Source: Rutidosis leptorrhynchoides (taxonomy: Eukaryota; Streptophyta; Magnoliopsida; Asterales; Asteraceae). From it: a stretch of DNA of 64,000 bases. The position numbers and the translations under genes were made by a program. Below the pieces are notes generated by a model. The model saw only the letters and a program-made list of their open reading frames with translations, had not been told where the DNA came from and did no database searches. Numbering within the stretch: the stretch's first letter is position 1; each line of letters opens with the position of its first letter. Positions 1-11,173 of the stretch are shown one piece after another. The stretch lies in assembly GCF_046630445.1 (NCBI RefSeq), contig NC_092341.1:290168501-290232500 (forward strand), in the 5' to 3' direction.

Positions 1-991
1 AGTAACAATAGTACCACTTGTTAATTGAGGCTCATTCACCAACTTATTAACGTTCTGCGCTAAAATCTCGTCAAGACCTAGAAAGTTATGATCGTCTTCC
101 CACTCTTCTTCTATAAAAGGAGCACCATACTGCTCACCGTTTTTGGGTCCCAGCCCGCTTTTTTTAAACACTTTGCACAAGACGTAAAAACCTTCTATGT
201 TTCTGCATCTCTTGAGCTCATCTTCGATCAGGGCATACTCATGCATCACCCAATCAGTACGTTTACCAGAAGGTGCGCGGCCTTCGTGATAAACGAGAGT
301 TTTCTTTAAACCAACAGAGCGAGATTTGCACGTTATAACACGATCCTTTCCAGTTGCTTTCCAGTAACCGTGCTTAGTTGCCCTGCTAGATCTTCCTCCG
401 TTGGGATACTTTCGACAGCTTGGGGCAAAGTAGAACCATTGCCTGTCACCAGTTTTCCATTTAGATAGACCTACATTCCAAATTCATCACAACATTCATT
501 AGATATAATCTTCAATGATACATATAATGAGATAACAAACAATAAATTACTATACATCAACAGCAAATACAGCAGCAAATAATGACAATAATCATAATGA
601 TCTACTGATAAAACAGAGTTTGGGTACACAATAAGATATAAATAAGCAAATGTCCGAACAGTAAACATATTAATGTTAAAAGTATCATAATATCGTATCA
701 TAAAACAATAAATTAAATCCAAGAAAATAACAGTTAATATAAATAAGGAGTTATTAATAAAGTGAAAGAGTGAATGTGTATACCTGGCAATTCGTTAGGG
801 TGCCATTTATAAACATCAATTAGGTCAATGATATCAAGTTTCAGAGATCGGCCGCAGGTTTTTCGTTTAAGATAATACAGAATGAGTTCTTCATCCGTCG
901 GATGAAACCGGAAACCTGGCGGGAACAGTTTTTCTCCGGCGTAAGAATGTGGATTGGAAACAGTCGCCGCTTCTGTCAACTCAGAAGCCAT
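1..991 (-). CDS. NAC-domain transcription factor, 5' part (two exons, 3' end outside window)
   Basis: Plant-specific DNA-binding transcription factor acting in the nucleus. Exon 1 (991 down to 784) starts at ATG 991 and encodes NAC subdomains A and B, with [25 protein letters not shown] intron (783 down to 471) interrupts a glycine codon in the [11 protein letters not shown] stretch. Exon 2 (470 down to 1) is open throughout and carries subdomains C to [20 protein letters not shown], the ATGKDR core, TDWVMHEY, and [12 protein letters not shown]. An acidic EEEWEDD stretch follows. Intron position and phase are usual for NAC genes. The variable C-terminal activation region and any later exon or membrane anchor lie left of the window, so the subgroup cannot be named. 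Confidence 0.93.
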
Positions 992-1154
992 GAAATCGAT
1001 CGATCGATTGATTGGAATTAGGTTTTGATTTCGACGAAAGATTGAAATCGAAACCCTAGAGGGGTTTAACCGTTAAAGAAGGAAGCGTAGAGAGTATGAA
1101 AAAAAAATAAAAAATTATGTAATGATACCCCAAAAACGGGTGGGCGACTCGGGT

Positions 1155-1163
1155 ATTTATATG
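1155..1163 (-). promoter_or_regulatory. Probable TATA box of the NAC gene
   Basis: The minus strand reads ATATAAATA about 165 nt upstream of the NAC ATG. A start site some 30 nt downstream would give a 5' UTR of about 130 nt. Position and sequence fit a plant core promoter; no transcript evidence is available. Confidence 0.45.
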
Positions 1164-1455
1164 ACGGAACTTTCGGGGATTTTTTTGTATTTTATAGAAA
1201 AACTACTCCGTACGCGTACCTCGATATTCCGTATATATACGACATACGATATTCATATGATACAATGAGAGTATGAAAAAAGATTGTGTATTTTATATTT
1301 TCCCCCCCCTAAAATAACGACTATTATTAAAATTAGGAAACCTTCGTCAAGTAGTATAACACTAACAATGATATTTATAGTACAGTTCGATTCTTTAAAC
1401 TATAAACTTTAAACATATATATGAGATACAATTCAATTCTTTGAAAGCGTATATA

Positions 1456-1571
1456 TCGGCTACTTTCGTGTCTTTTTCAAAATACAAAACGTCCGTGTAG
1501 ACGATATTATACATAAGAAAGTCGGCTACTTTCGTTTCTTTTTCAAAATACAAGACGTCCGTGCAGACGAA
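1456..1571. repeat. Tandem duplication, about 50-bp unit at 66-bp spacing
   Basis: Two near-identical copies of about 50 bp begin at 1456 and 1522, both starting TCGGCTACTTTCGT and containing TTTTTCAAAATACAA followed by ACGTCCGTG.AGACGA. They differ at a few bases. No ORF of note uses them; an antisense open frame across them is probably chance. Confidence 0.8.
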
Positions 1572-2488
1572 ATGAGTTTTCTTTAAGAAACTCAAACAAC
1601 TTTGGTAAATCGAACTCACGAACATCAATATCGTCAAATGATATTTTCAAGGCGTTAACGTATCACTTAAAGCTATTCTCAAATTTGACTCTGTTATATA
1701 CGTCAATTGAAATAACAATCAAATTCATGGTGTATTTAAATGGATTTAATGAGTGTGAAAGAAAGTTGCGACTGTATATTAAATAATATAGAACAAAAGA
1801 ATAGAAAACTTGTGTGTGAAAAATGAGGTAAAAGATAGTTATTTATATAGTGAAAAAAAAGATAAAAAAAAAAATTTAAAGTGAAAATGGAGTTGTTGTT
1901 AGTTTTCTAATTGTTAAAATATTACTGTCCGACTTCATTTTTCTCGCCTTCACGAAGTGGCTTGAAACTTTCTTTCGAAGGAGCGAAAAATTTAACATAA
2001 ACCGTGACTAAATTTAGGGACGATTAAAGTATAAACTTTTTTACCGTAATTTGCTACAATCCGGCTTATAATTAAATCGGGAAAACGTTAAACGCGTGAT
2101 TGCATTCAAAAGGGAGTGAACTAGATCAAACACATTACATTACATAAAAAGCTAATGGACTATTACAAAAACAATAAACATTTCTCGTATATTTGGGGAC
2201 GTAATATAACAAACTTATTTCTTAAGCCCACTAAACGTAAAATAGTCAATTACAAATTAAATTCTAGATGGGGCAGCGCCACCCCTTGACTCAATGATGT
2301 TCTGCCCCTGCCTCACGAATGCTATCCGAAGAAATAATCAGCACTAGCCAATCGAGGGCGGATGTGGTAATATCAGCGTCCTTCAAGACGAGCTCAACTG
2401 CGGATCCGATATTAGTGGTCTTATGAGCTTACTTGTTTTATCAAACGACGTTCAAAAAAGTTAGCATGGACCTATGTTTCTTTGTTAG
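1572..2488. other. Intergenic region between NAC and PPR genes
   Basis: AT-rich sequence with no convincing gene, RNA or transposon end. It holds the space between two divergently oriented genes (NAC leftward, PPR rightward), so both promoters should lie between about 1000 and 2500. Confidence 0.6.
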
Positions 2489-4237
2489 ATGGTCTGGTCC
2501 ACTATATATTGCTCCAACATTCAAAACCAAAATACCCAAATCGGACAAATGGAAACGGATCCCCGGCGAATACACGCTGACGTAATCAAACGCAACGCCT
2601 TTAACATCTCAGAATACCGTTTTCATCTCAACAATCTCATAAACCATTACTTCAAATCTAACCTCGTTGCTGACGCCATCAATGTGTTCCACCAAATCCC
2701 ATCACCAAACGTCGTTTCATGGACGTCACTCATCTCCGGTCACACCCTTCCCGCCCTCACCCACTTCATCTCCATGCTCCGTCACCCCACCCTTCCTAAC
2801 CAGCGCACGTTAGCCATTGTTCTCAAAACATGCGCTTCTTTGTCTTCATTATCTTTTGGTGTCCAGCTTCATAGTCTTTGTATCAAGCTTTCTCTTGCTT
2901 CTGAACCATATTCCGGGTCTGCCCTTATTCACTTCTACTCAAAAACTAAGCTTCCCAACAGCGCCCGGAAGGTGTTCGACGAAATGCCTCAAAGAGATGC
3001 GGTTTGTTTTTCGTCAGTTATTGTTGGGCTTGCGCAGAACTCCAAGCCTATTGATGCTTTGTGTTATTTTTCTGAGATGTTAGCTTCTGGTTTTGGGTCT
3101 ACTGTGTATAGCGTTTCTGCAGCGTTACGTGCTTGTGCTGAGCTAGCTGGGTTAGAACAATGTAGTATGGTTCATGCTCATGCGGTTGTTACGGGGCTTG
3201 ATTTGAATGTCATTGTGGGGACCGCGTTGGTAGACGGGTATGGTAAATGTGGGATGGTGAATGAGGCACGTCTGGTGTTTGACGAACATCCGTCGGTTAT
3301 GAATCTTATAGGGTGGAATGCAATGATGTCAAGCTATGCTCAACAAGGGGATAAAGATTCGGTTTTGGAACTGTTTTCAATGATGGAGTTACATGGTCTT
3401 GTACCTGATGGATATAGTTTTCTGTCTGTCATGACAGCTTTTTGTAATGCGGGTTTGGCTGATGAGACATATGAATGGTTTAAGAAGATGGAGTTAGAAT
3501 ATAAATTTGAACCATGGATTGAGCATTACACATGTTTGGTGGATGCATTAGGTAGATCTGGGAGGTTAAATGAAGCAAAAGAGATTGCTTTAACAATGAA
3601 AAAATATAGCCCCGATGCGGCAATGTGGCGAGCGTTGTTATCGACTAGTGCACATCATGCTAACATTGAATTGACCCGGGAAATGAGTCTTAGGTTACAA
3701 GAACTTGACCCGCAAGACGATTCGGCTTATGTGATTGCTGCAAATGCATTTTCAGGTGTGGGAAAAATGGATGAAGTGCAAGTGTTGAGGAATTTAATGA
3801 GAGAACGAAGGGTAAAAAAGGAAGGCGGGTTGAGTTGGATAGAACATCATGGGCAAGTTCATGTCTTTTTAGCAGGAGACCGACAACATGAAAAAACTGA
3901 GGAAATTTACTTAAAATTATCTGAGTTGAAAGAGAAGGTTTTGAAATTAGGGTATGTTCCTGTTTTGGATGAAATGTTGCATGAAGTAGGGCAAGGGGAG
4001 AAAAAGGAAGCACTTTGGTATCACAGTGAGAGATTGGCGTTAGCGTATGGATTGGTTGCTGATGTGGCGCCACGTGGAAAGGCGTTAAGGATTGTCAAGA
4101 ATTTAAGGATTTGTAAAGATTGTCATGAGGCTTTTAAATATATTAGCCGAGTGGTGGAGAGGGAGATTATAGTTAGGGATGTTAATAGATACCATAGGTT
4201 TTCTAATGGAGGTTGTAATTGTGGAGATTATTGGTAA
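2489..4237 (+). CDS. Pentatricopeptide repeat protein, PLS class, E/DYW subgroup
   Basis: Organelle-targeted RNA-binding protein; DYW members usually act in C-to-U RNA editing in chloroplasts or mitochondria. The 582-residue intronless ORF carries tandem PPR motifs over roughly residues 40-400 (for example VVSWTSLISG, the segment around NSARKVFDEMPQRDAV, and IGWNAMMSSYAQQGDKDS), then E/E+ motifs and a DYW domain. The deaminase-like zinc signature is complete: H512-S-E514 and C542-x2-C545-H546. A second C-x-C lies at 576/578 and the protein ends in DYW. Two starts are possible: ATG 2489, or ATG 2549 (Met21). A TATA-like CTATATATT lies inside the first 20 codons, so the downstream start deserves weight. 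It appears intact, and its base composition is unlike the AT-rich transposons to its right. Confidence 0.95.
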   Translation: MVWSTIYCSNIQNQNTQIGQMETDPRRIHADVIKRNAFNISEYRFHLNNLINHYFKSNLVADAINVFHQIPSPNVVSWTSLISGHTLPALTHFISMLRHPTLPNQRTLAIVLKTCASLSSLSFGVQLHSLCIKLSLASEPYSGSALIHFYSKTKLPNSARKVFDEMPQRDAVCFSSVIVGLAQNSKPIDALCYFSEMLASGFGSTVYSVSAALRACAELAGLEQCSMVHAHAVVTGLDLNVIVGTALVDGYGKCGMVNEARLVFDEHPSVMNLIGWNAMMSSYAQQGDKDSVLELFSMMELHGLVPDGYSFLSVMTAFCNAGLADETYEWFKKMELEYKFEPWIEHYTCLVDALGRSGRLNEAKEIALTMKKYSPDAAMWRALLSTSAHHANIELTREMSLRLQELDPQDDSAYVIAANAFSGVGKMDEVQVLRNLMRERRVKKEGGLSWIEHHGQVHVFLAGDRQHEKTEEIYLKLSELKEKVLKLGYVPVLDEMLHEVGQGEKKEALWYHSERLALAYGLVADVAPRGKALRIVKNLRICKDCHEAFKYISRVVEREIIVRDVNRYHRFSNGGCNCGDYW

Positions 4238-5481
4238 TATATGCACGAAAGAAAGTGTTGTATTTACGATACATACATTAGAACACCAATGCGTGTTTGA
4301 TCTTTTGGAAGGATTTCATGGTCTGTGATGTTGAAACGTCTACATTTTGATTCTGCATCCATAAGTTGAAGTTGGGTTTGCAACTTTTCATTAACAAAGT
4401 ACAACTTACAAGGGGAGAATGATAGAATCTGATACGTTACATTCGTTGTGATCCTTTATATCATCATAGGTTCATATGTAATTATGCATGTTTGACTCAA
4501 AACATATACTCTGTGGAACTAGCAACTGGCAACTGCTTGGATAGTGTCTGTGGCCTCTTCTAGCTACATATGGTTTCCCTAATTGATTTGTATAGATGTA
4601 CCTTTTGATAGATTCGTTAATTTTGTTTTCAGTTCTAGTTACAATGGCATCGGTTGTATATTATTGTTTTCGATTCGTTACAGAAAACATTAATGATTAA
4701 TGATTAAAATTATTTGAAACGAAGTGATTACTTACTAATATGTGTATGCAGGTGTTCTGTGAGATTGATGACTTGAGTTTTTTTTGGCTTATAACGGATG
4801 TTGGGGATATTTTTCGGTCTCATTAGATTGTCACATATTTTCGTCATCAAATGCGAGTCCACAACTTCTCACTGATGAATCTCACGATTGATGTTGTGGT
4901 AGATACGAGTATTGACATTTCAGCTATGTCATTGGCTTATGGGTGTTTCGTAAGTGTTGGTGTTTGTGTCATATCTGTTCAATGTATTTGGGTTGGTTCA
5001 CTAGAAAGTCTAAATAGATCGTAAGATCTTGTTAGTCGAATGGAGATTGTGTCCAAATTAATTGTTACTTAGATCATTTGATCGTTAACTTCTGTTAAAA
5101 AAGAAAACATTATATATACATGTATCCTTGTATATGGACCATCTATCTAATCTAGTTTAATTTAATTTGAAAATAAATACTCATATTGCTAATTACACGA
5201 TCAACTTGATTTTGATAAGTTACACGATCAACAACCTCCATCTTCTGAATACTTGCACTTTTGACTCCTCCAATATCCATAAATCTGCAACATCCTTCTA
5301 CTATGAGCAGCTACACTTTTCCCTTTAACAATATAAGAATGACATGTGAACCCTGCAATTAATGTAGAACACACCTCAAATAAGTAACCAAAATATGAAT
5401 TCCATATAAGCTTGAAATATATTTATATTTTAACAGTAGCTTTTAAATCTGTAATTAGTAACACGTATATATAATGTACTG
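4238..5481. other. PPR 3' flank, no gene seen
   Basis: About 1.2 kb of AT-rich sequence following the PPR stop. The first part should be 3' UTR. I see no supported ORF, RNA gene or repeat end before the presumed LTR of element A. Confidence 0.55.
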
Positions 5482-6061
5482 TGTTAATGATACCGCAATC
5501 CGCATGCGCACCCCATATCTATGCGGGCACCCTCTAGGGTGCGAATGCGTGTGCTCATGTGCGTTATGCGGTATGCGGATTCGTATCTAATGCCTTTGTT
5601 CTCGGAACAGCGATTACTTGACTATCAAGTGAATATCTTTTCCATAATTACATCCGTGATTCGGGGGAGTTTGTTATGGAAAGGATTGCCATTATCTCGG
5701 ATGGTTCTAGAATTAGGGTTTGCCTATATATACAAACCCTAACTATCATTCTAAATATCATCACGTTACGTAACCATCATCTGCTACACGTCTTACGTAA
5801 CAACATCATCTAGCATCTTCTCAAGGTTAACATGTTAGTTTCTTGATTAACTAGCACCTACGACCTTATTTGGGGCCTTTTAATCGACGATCGTCATTAA
5901 AAGGTGGACTTAATCACTTGGCCACCCCGTCGACATCATCATGTCGGCCAGGGTTATCCACGGTAGCCGGACCGGAGAGCCTCGTTCTAAGATCCTTAAA
6001 CCCCACCCTTCTAACGTGTTGAGCAGGCATATTAAACCCCGTGGTAAAATATGCATGATCA
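5482..6061 (+). repeat. 5' LTR of element A
   Basis: The right end is set by ATGATCA followed two bases later by the candidate primer site. The left end, TGTTAATGATACCGC, is chosen for its TG start and cannot be checked against the 3' LTR, which is outside the window. The interval contains a TATA box (CTATATATA near 5725) ahead of AAACCCTAAC, as expected for an LTR promoter. Confidence 0.55.
5489..5587. repeat. Nested inverted repeats at the start of the A LTR
   Basis: AATCCGCAT (5497-5505) pairs with ATGCGGATT (5573-5581), and GATAC (5489-5493) with GTATC (5583-5587). Between them lies a perfect hairpin, GCACCC-TCTA-GGGTGC (5527-5542). The block could form a cruciform or RNA stem about 100 nt long. 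Confidence 0.75.
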
Positions 6062-6063
6062 AG

Positions 6064-6081
6064 TGGTGCTTTCATTGAGAG
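6064..6081 (+). promoter_or_regulatory. Candidate primer binding site of element A
   Basis: TGGTGCTTTCATTGAGAG begins with TGG two bases after the presumed LTR end, as a tRNA-primed site should. This motif recurs after LTRs of plant Tat elements from memory. I cannot name the tRNA with confidence. Confidence 0.55.
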
Positions 6082-6186
6082 CCGAATTAGTTCAAGACTG
6101 TTTAATTGCTTTCTCTTTTAAAAGGTTTTGAATTATAAGGCTTATTGTTCACGAAATTTTTTTGAATTTTTTCTTTTAACAGTATC

Positions 6187-7193
6187 ATGACTTCCGGGGA
6201 CTCGTCGGAACGTACTCAAACGGATAATCAGAACACACCATCTGGCAGTCAGCATATGCAGGCTATGACTATGGGGGCGGGATACGCGCCATATCTTCCA
6301 CCTGTATCCGGCGAGCCTTTTCAGAGGTATAAGTCGATATATCCAGATGGGATTACACCGCCAAGGGCAAACTCGCCAGTTACCACCACGCGGTTAGATT
6401 TTTCCGCAGTGGATCCAAGGGTCATCTTGGTAGGCACTAGCGGTGAAACGGTAGGCCCGCACGTAGTATACTGTGGCCAGGTACCTATTTATAGTACCAC
6501 GGTTTCAATCCCTCTGCAGACGCAGAGTGTTCAGCAGAATTCATCGTTTACACCGTTGCAACCTTGGCAACCACCGCGTCCAATTTCGCAGTTTTTGACT
6601 CCTGCGGATGCGCAGGCATTACTTAATAGTTGGGGGTTCGGTGTCATTCCGGATGCCAATTCTCATTGGACGCCGATAACCGCAGAACGGCAAAGCACTG
6701 CGCATACGGTTGGGCTTATAGCGGCATATCCTCAGGTCTCACAGGCATCTGCGCCAAGGTTTCGGCACCTTTTCAGATACCCGTATACTCTGCGTCGGCA
6801 AGCCTGCCTTCTTTTCCAAATCAGCCTTGGTTTTATCCGCAGACGCCAGGGCAGCTTTGGCAAAATATTCAGGGGCAGGCAAACCTCGCAAGCCAATTTA
6901 TGCAGGCGGCACCTCCTGACATGGTCCACCTATTTTCACAACCTGATTTTGTTCAGGATATGATGAGGCGTTTCTTCGCAGGGCTCAAAGATGACCCTGT
7001 TAAACCACCTTTTGAGCTACCAACTACTTTCGATAAGTTTCCTCCGCATATAACTGCATATCCGTTTCCAACTGCACCAGAGATACCTCATACGTTGGGT
7101 ACTTACAATGGCTTAACTGATCCAGATGACTTCTTACAGCGTTTTGAAGGCGCAATGCGCACTCAAGGTTGGGTGGATCCGGTTGCGTGTTAG
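6187..7193 (+). pseudogene. gag: Element A gag, N-terminal part (frameshifted, premature stop)
   Basis: Capsid-region protein of the Tat element. The start is ATG 6187 (MTSGDSSERTQTDN). The first frame is a Pro/Gln-rich N-terminus to about 6765; the reading then moves to the frame encoding FQIPVYSASASLPSF and on through the gag core (TLGTYNGLTDPDDFLQRFEG). This is a one-base shift. A TAG at 7191-7193 then interrupts the same frame that continues as TLQGIAREWFNKLPAGSI, a conserved Tat gag motif, so the stop lies inside gag rather than at its end. Confidence 0.85.
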
Positions 7194-7202
7194 ATATTTC
7201 CA

Positions 7203-9827
7203 ATGACACTGCAGGGTATTGCTCGTGAATGGTTTAATAAGCTGCCGGCGGGTAGTATAGCCGGGTTTATGGACCTGCGGATGAAATTCTTGCTGCAATA
7301 TCAGAATCAGAGGCCACGCAAACACACTCATATCGAATGTCATGATATTGTGCAGAAATCCAAGGAATCTTTGGGTGAATTTCTCACAAGATATACTAAT
7401 GAGTGTCTGCGCATACCAGATCTCAAGCCAGAGCAACATATTTCCGAACTCATACATGGTATAAACTCAGAACGTCATCCAACACTGGTAAGGCGTCTGC
7501 GCCATACGGTCCCAACAACTTATGCGGAAACGCTTAATGAATGCCATGACTATATGCGGAGTGGTGAAGATAATGATATTCCAACAGCTAGTTCACGCAA
7601 CGAGAGGAAAGACGATGATGATCATTCGCGTGATCAAAATTGTGGCAACAACTCTCGCGGAAGGTATCCTAGCGGTGGTCCTATCAGGAATGATAAAGGG
7701 AAATCAAGTGGCAATTATCGAAACAATAATCAGCGCGGCATCAATAATCAGAACTATGCGCTGCTTAAAAGTTTGTCTAAAACGCCAAAAGAAATTTTGG
7801 CAACCGAACCAGTGTGCGCAACCTTTACGGTTCCAACTCTGCTTACAGAATTCGGTAAGCGGGATAAAACAAAGTATTGTGAATTCCATGACGATTACGG
7901 GCATGACACTAATCAATGCAAAAACTTGATGGAACAAGTGCTCGAGGCACTACGCGCAGGTAAATTGGATCACCTAAAACCACCTAAGAAGGAAAAGGGA
8001 AAATTCGCAGAAGAAGGATCGAAAGCAAAAACTTTCGCATGGCAAAAAGTTGATAAAACAAAAAACGCCGACTTAACCATTAATATGGTCGATGCAGAGA
8101 AAGTTAGCCAGCGGAGAAAGTACAATGATCACCATGACTGGGAACTTCTCCCAATCACGTTTCCTCCTGTAATGTCAATCGACACAGTTAACGAGCCCAT
8201 TATCATCAAGTGTCGCATCCCTACTTGCGGAGTACAAGTTAAACGCATGCATATTGACACCGGGAGTGGCGTGGACATTATGTACGAGCATTGCTATCGT
8301 TTCCTCCCTGCAGAAGTTAAAACGCAGCTACGCCAGTCTGATATTACGTTATCTGGGTTCTCCGGGGAAAGCTCATGGCCGCTAGGCCGGATAGAGCTAA
8401 TAATAGAACTCGCGGATGACAAGAATCCGCAATTGGTTAGACACGAGTTAGTTGACTTTTACGTGGTTCGTTCAACTTCGCGGTACAACGCGTTGCTCGG
8501 GAGAAATTTCATACGACGTTTTAACATTATACCGTCGGTGGTGCATGGTTTAATAAAGTTTCCTACGAAGGGAGGGGTTGCCACAATTGCTTCACATCAA
8601 ACAACCGAGTTGTGTGGTTCAGTTGTGCCTGTAAACATTCCCAGCGTAGGAGAACAACTCGCAAGCAGTGCGGTCATAGCAAACCGTTTACATCCGGATA
8701 AGCGGATTAAAATCGGCGCAGGCTTGTCAGCCGAAACAAAGGCCAAATTGCGCGGAATATTGACCGCTAACGCAGATGTTTTTGCGTGGCGTGAATCAGA
8801 CATGACCGGGGTACCGCGAGACATTGCGGAACATAAATTGAATGTTAACCCATCACTCAAGCTCGTTAGACAAAAGAAGCAGCATATGGCTCTTGAGCGC
8901 AGTAATTGGCTATGCGCAGAAGTAGATAATCTTGTTAAAGCAAACATCCTACGGGAGGTGCGATATCAGACATGGGTTGCTAATCCTGTGTTAGTCAAAA
9001 AGGCTGATGGTAATTGGCGGATGTGTGTTGATTTTAAAGACATTAATAAAGCGTGTCCTAAGGACAACTACCCTCTCTCGGAAATAGATTGGAAGGTGGA
9101 ATCACTGTCAGGGTTTAGGTACAAGTGTTTTCTAGACGCGTACAAGGGTTATCACCAAATCTTAATGGCTGCGGATGATGAGGACAAGACTGCTTTCCAT
9201 ACGCCGCAAGGTATTTACTGTTATACGAAGATGCCCTTCGGATTAAAAAACGTAGGTGCAACCTATCAGCGCGTAATTGATGCGGCGTTCAAACACCAAA
9301 TTGGTAGGAATCTTGAAGCGTACGTTGACGACCTGGTAATTAAGACCAACACTGAAGAAGAAATGCTCACGGACATCCTAGAAACGTTTGCGTCTCTACG
9401 CAGGATAAACATGAAGCTTAACCCGCTCAAGTGTAGTTTTGGGGAAGAGGAAGGCAAGTTTCTAGGTCACGTGGTGACAGCGCGGGGAATCAAGGCAAAT
9501 CCCAAAAAGATTGAAGCCGTTGATAGTTTACCATCTCCGAAGACAAAGAAAGACGTGCAGAGTCTAACCGGGAAGCTTGCGAAGATCACGCGGTTTTTGT
9601 CGAAGGCCGCAGAGCGACAATTGCCATTCTTCAATACTTTGAAGAATTGTTTAAAGAAAAAAGACTTCGTGTGGACTCAGGAAGCAGAATCAGCCTTTCA
9701 GGAGATGAAGAAGGTGCTCGCTGAATTACCAACACTCACCGCGCCAGTATCAGGAGAAACGCTTACGCTGTATCTTGCGGCATCGAAAGAGGCTATCAGC
9801 TCGGTCGTTATCGCAGATTGCGGAAAG
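7203..9827 (+). CDS. pol: Element A gag C-terminus, protease, reverse transcriptase, start of RNase H
   Basis: Polyprotein of the Tat element. In order: rest of gag (AREWFNKLPAGSI), a zinc-knuckle-like KYCEFHDDYGHDTNQC near 7880, an aspartic protease with HIDTGSGVDIMY near 8250, and reverse transcriptase from about 8850 with CVDFKDINKACPKDNYP, PFGLKNVGATYQR and the catalytic YVDD near 9325. RNase H begins near 9690. At 9827 the frame reaches AAAG|GTAATC; reading through gives an unrelated tail, while splicing to 9892 restores RNase H. No stop interrupts this block, so RT looks intact. Confidence 0.92.
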
Positions 9828-9891
9828 GTAATCCACTTTTATTTACATGTATTATTTATTTCGCAGAAATATAACGCTGAGGTTTTCTCAG
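9828..9891 (+). other. Predicted intron 1 in element A pol (RNase H)
   Basis: 64 nt, GTAATCC...TTTTCTCAG, U-rich, phase 0 after a lysine codon. Removing it joins DCGK to TQIPVYFVSKTLT, the expected RNase H continuation in a different raw frame. An alternative acceptor at 9866 would not restore the protein. It is short for a plant intron but within the possible range. Confidence 0.7.
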
Positions 9892-10655
9892 ACGCAAATT
9901 CCGGTCTACTTCGTAAGCAAGACGCTGACATCAAGCGAAGTAAACTATTCACCAATAGAAAAGCTAGTATATGCGCTAGTCCACACGGCGCGGCGTTTGC
10001 GCCGGTACTTTCAAGCACATCCAATCGTGGTTCTAACTGATCAACCGATCAAACAGGTTGGTACATGCCTAATTTGCGGCAATGTCCGGGGTTACCGCAT
10101 TGACTAACGCAATCATTTTTCTTTCAGGTGTTATACAAGCCTGAGATTTATGGCCTAATGGCTAAATGGGCAGTTGAGTTAGGAGAACATGAAATAAATT
10201 TTTCTTCGCGCAGCGCGGTTAAGGGTCAAATACTTGCAGATTACCTAGCAGAGTTACCTGCGGATGTCGAGGCATCCGCAGAACATCAAGATACGCCTGC
10301 ACAAACTATGTCACCATGGGAGTTATACACCGATGGTGCCTGCAGCGCAGCTGGCGCGGTTGTGGGTGTAATTTTAACTGGTCCAGATGGCGAAGAGCAT
10401 ACATATGCGCTACGGTTTAATTTTGCTGTTACGAACAACGAAGCAGAATACGAGGCTCTGTTAGTAGGTATGCGTATTGCGCATAAATTGAATGTTAAAA
10501 TTCTGCACGCTTATGTGGATTCAAAGCTGGTATGTAGTCAAGTCAGAGGGGACTTTGAAGCACACGACATTGCCATGCAGCAATATTTATCGCTTGTTCA
10601 TAACCTCGCTGACCAGTTTGAAGCTTTTCAAATCTCCCACATAATGCGGGGGTAA
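9892..10655 (+). CDS. Element A RNase H remainder and second (archaeal-type) RNase H
   Basis: Reading 9892-10056 gives RNase H (VSKTLTSSEVNYSPIEKLVY, RRLRRYFQAHPIVVLTDQ). After a 71-nt predicted intron (10057-10127) it continues VLYKPEIYGLMAKWAVELGE into a connection region with LADYLAELP, then a second RNase H: ELYTDGACSAAGAVVGVIL, NNEAEYEALLVGM, YVDSKLVCSQV. These hold the acidic residues of the archaeal-type RNase H typical of Tat elements. TAA 10653-10655 falls just before NKKADALSKLA, a conserved tract normally preceded by Gln, so the stop is probably CAA changed to TAA. Confidence 0.85.
10057..10127 (+). other. Predicted intron 2 in element A pol
   Basis: 71 nt, GTTGGTA...TTTTTCTTTCAG, phase 0, joining DQPIKQ to VLYKPEIYG. 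A textbook plant branch-point sequence, TGACTAAC, sits 20-30 nt before the acceptor and is followed by a pyrimidine tract. This is the best supported of the three introns in this element. Confidence 0.8.
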
Positions 10656-11173
10656 AATAAGAAAGCGGATGCGCTTAGCAAATTGGCCGCTTTGGCTTTT
10701 GATCATCTGGGGAAGAAAGTTCTTATAGAAGAACTGCATGCAAAATCCATCGTTATGATGCCTTTGGTAGCACCTGTCGAGGAATCCAGCTCAACATGGA
10801 TGACACCCATTATTACTTTCCTGCGGGACGACACATCACCTGCGGACTCCGTTGATGCGAAGAAGGTCCGCACCAAGGCACCACTGTATGCCCTTGAGGG
10901 TGATGTCCTATATCGGAAAAATTATTTAGGGCCGCACTTAAGGTGTATTGGCCCGAAAGAGGCAGAGGAGGTTATACGCGAGGTGCATGAAGGTGCATGC
11001 GCTCTTCATTCAGGGCACAGGTCTATTGTGTCAAAAATTATGCGGCTAGGTTATTATTGGCCCACTATGTACGCAGATACCGCGCGAATAGTTAAGAAAT
11101 GTGAATCTTGCCAAATACATGCACCCATCAGCAGGGCACCTGCGCATCCTATGATACCGGTCTCCTCACCGTG
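10656..11173 (+). CDS. Element A integrase, N-terminal zinc-binding part
   Basis: Continues in frame after the TAA at 10653. NKKADALSKLAALAF is the linker after RNase H; the integrase N-domain follows with YALEGDVLYRKNYLGP and an HHCC finger (H in REVHEGACALHSGH, then CESC before QIHAPIS). At MIPVSSP the frame runs into TGTAACGACC, the first bases of element B's 5' LTR. The last five bases, CCGTG (11169-11173), are the left target-site duplication. Confidence 0.9.

Noticed and set aside
6732..9457. Several minus-strand frames across A gag-pol
   Set aside because: They overlap a well-supported coding strand with clear protease and RT motifs.
9828..10127. Explaining the A pol frame changes as simple indels
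   Set aside because: Three separate intervals each have GT-AG ends and restore the protein exactly, one with a canonical branch point; random insertions would not do this.
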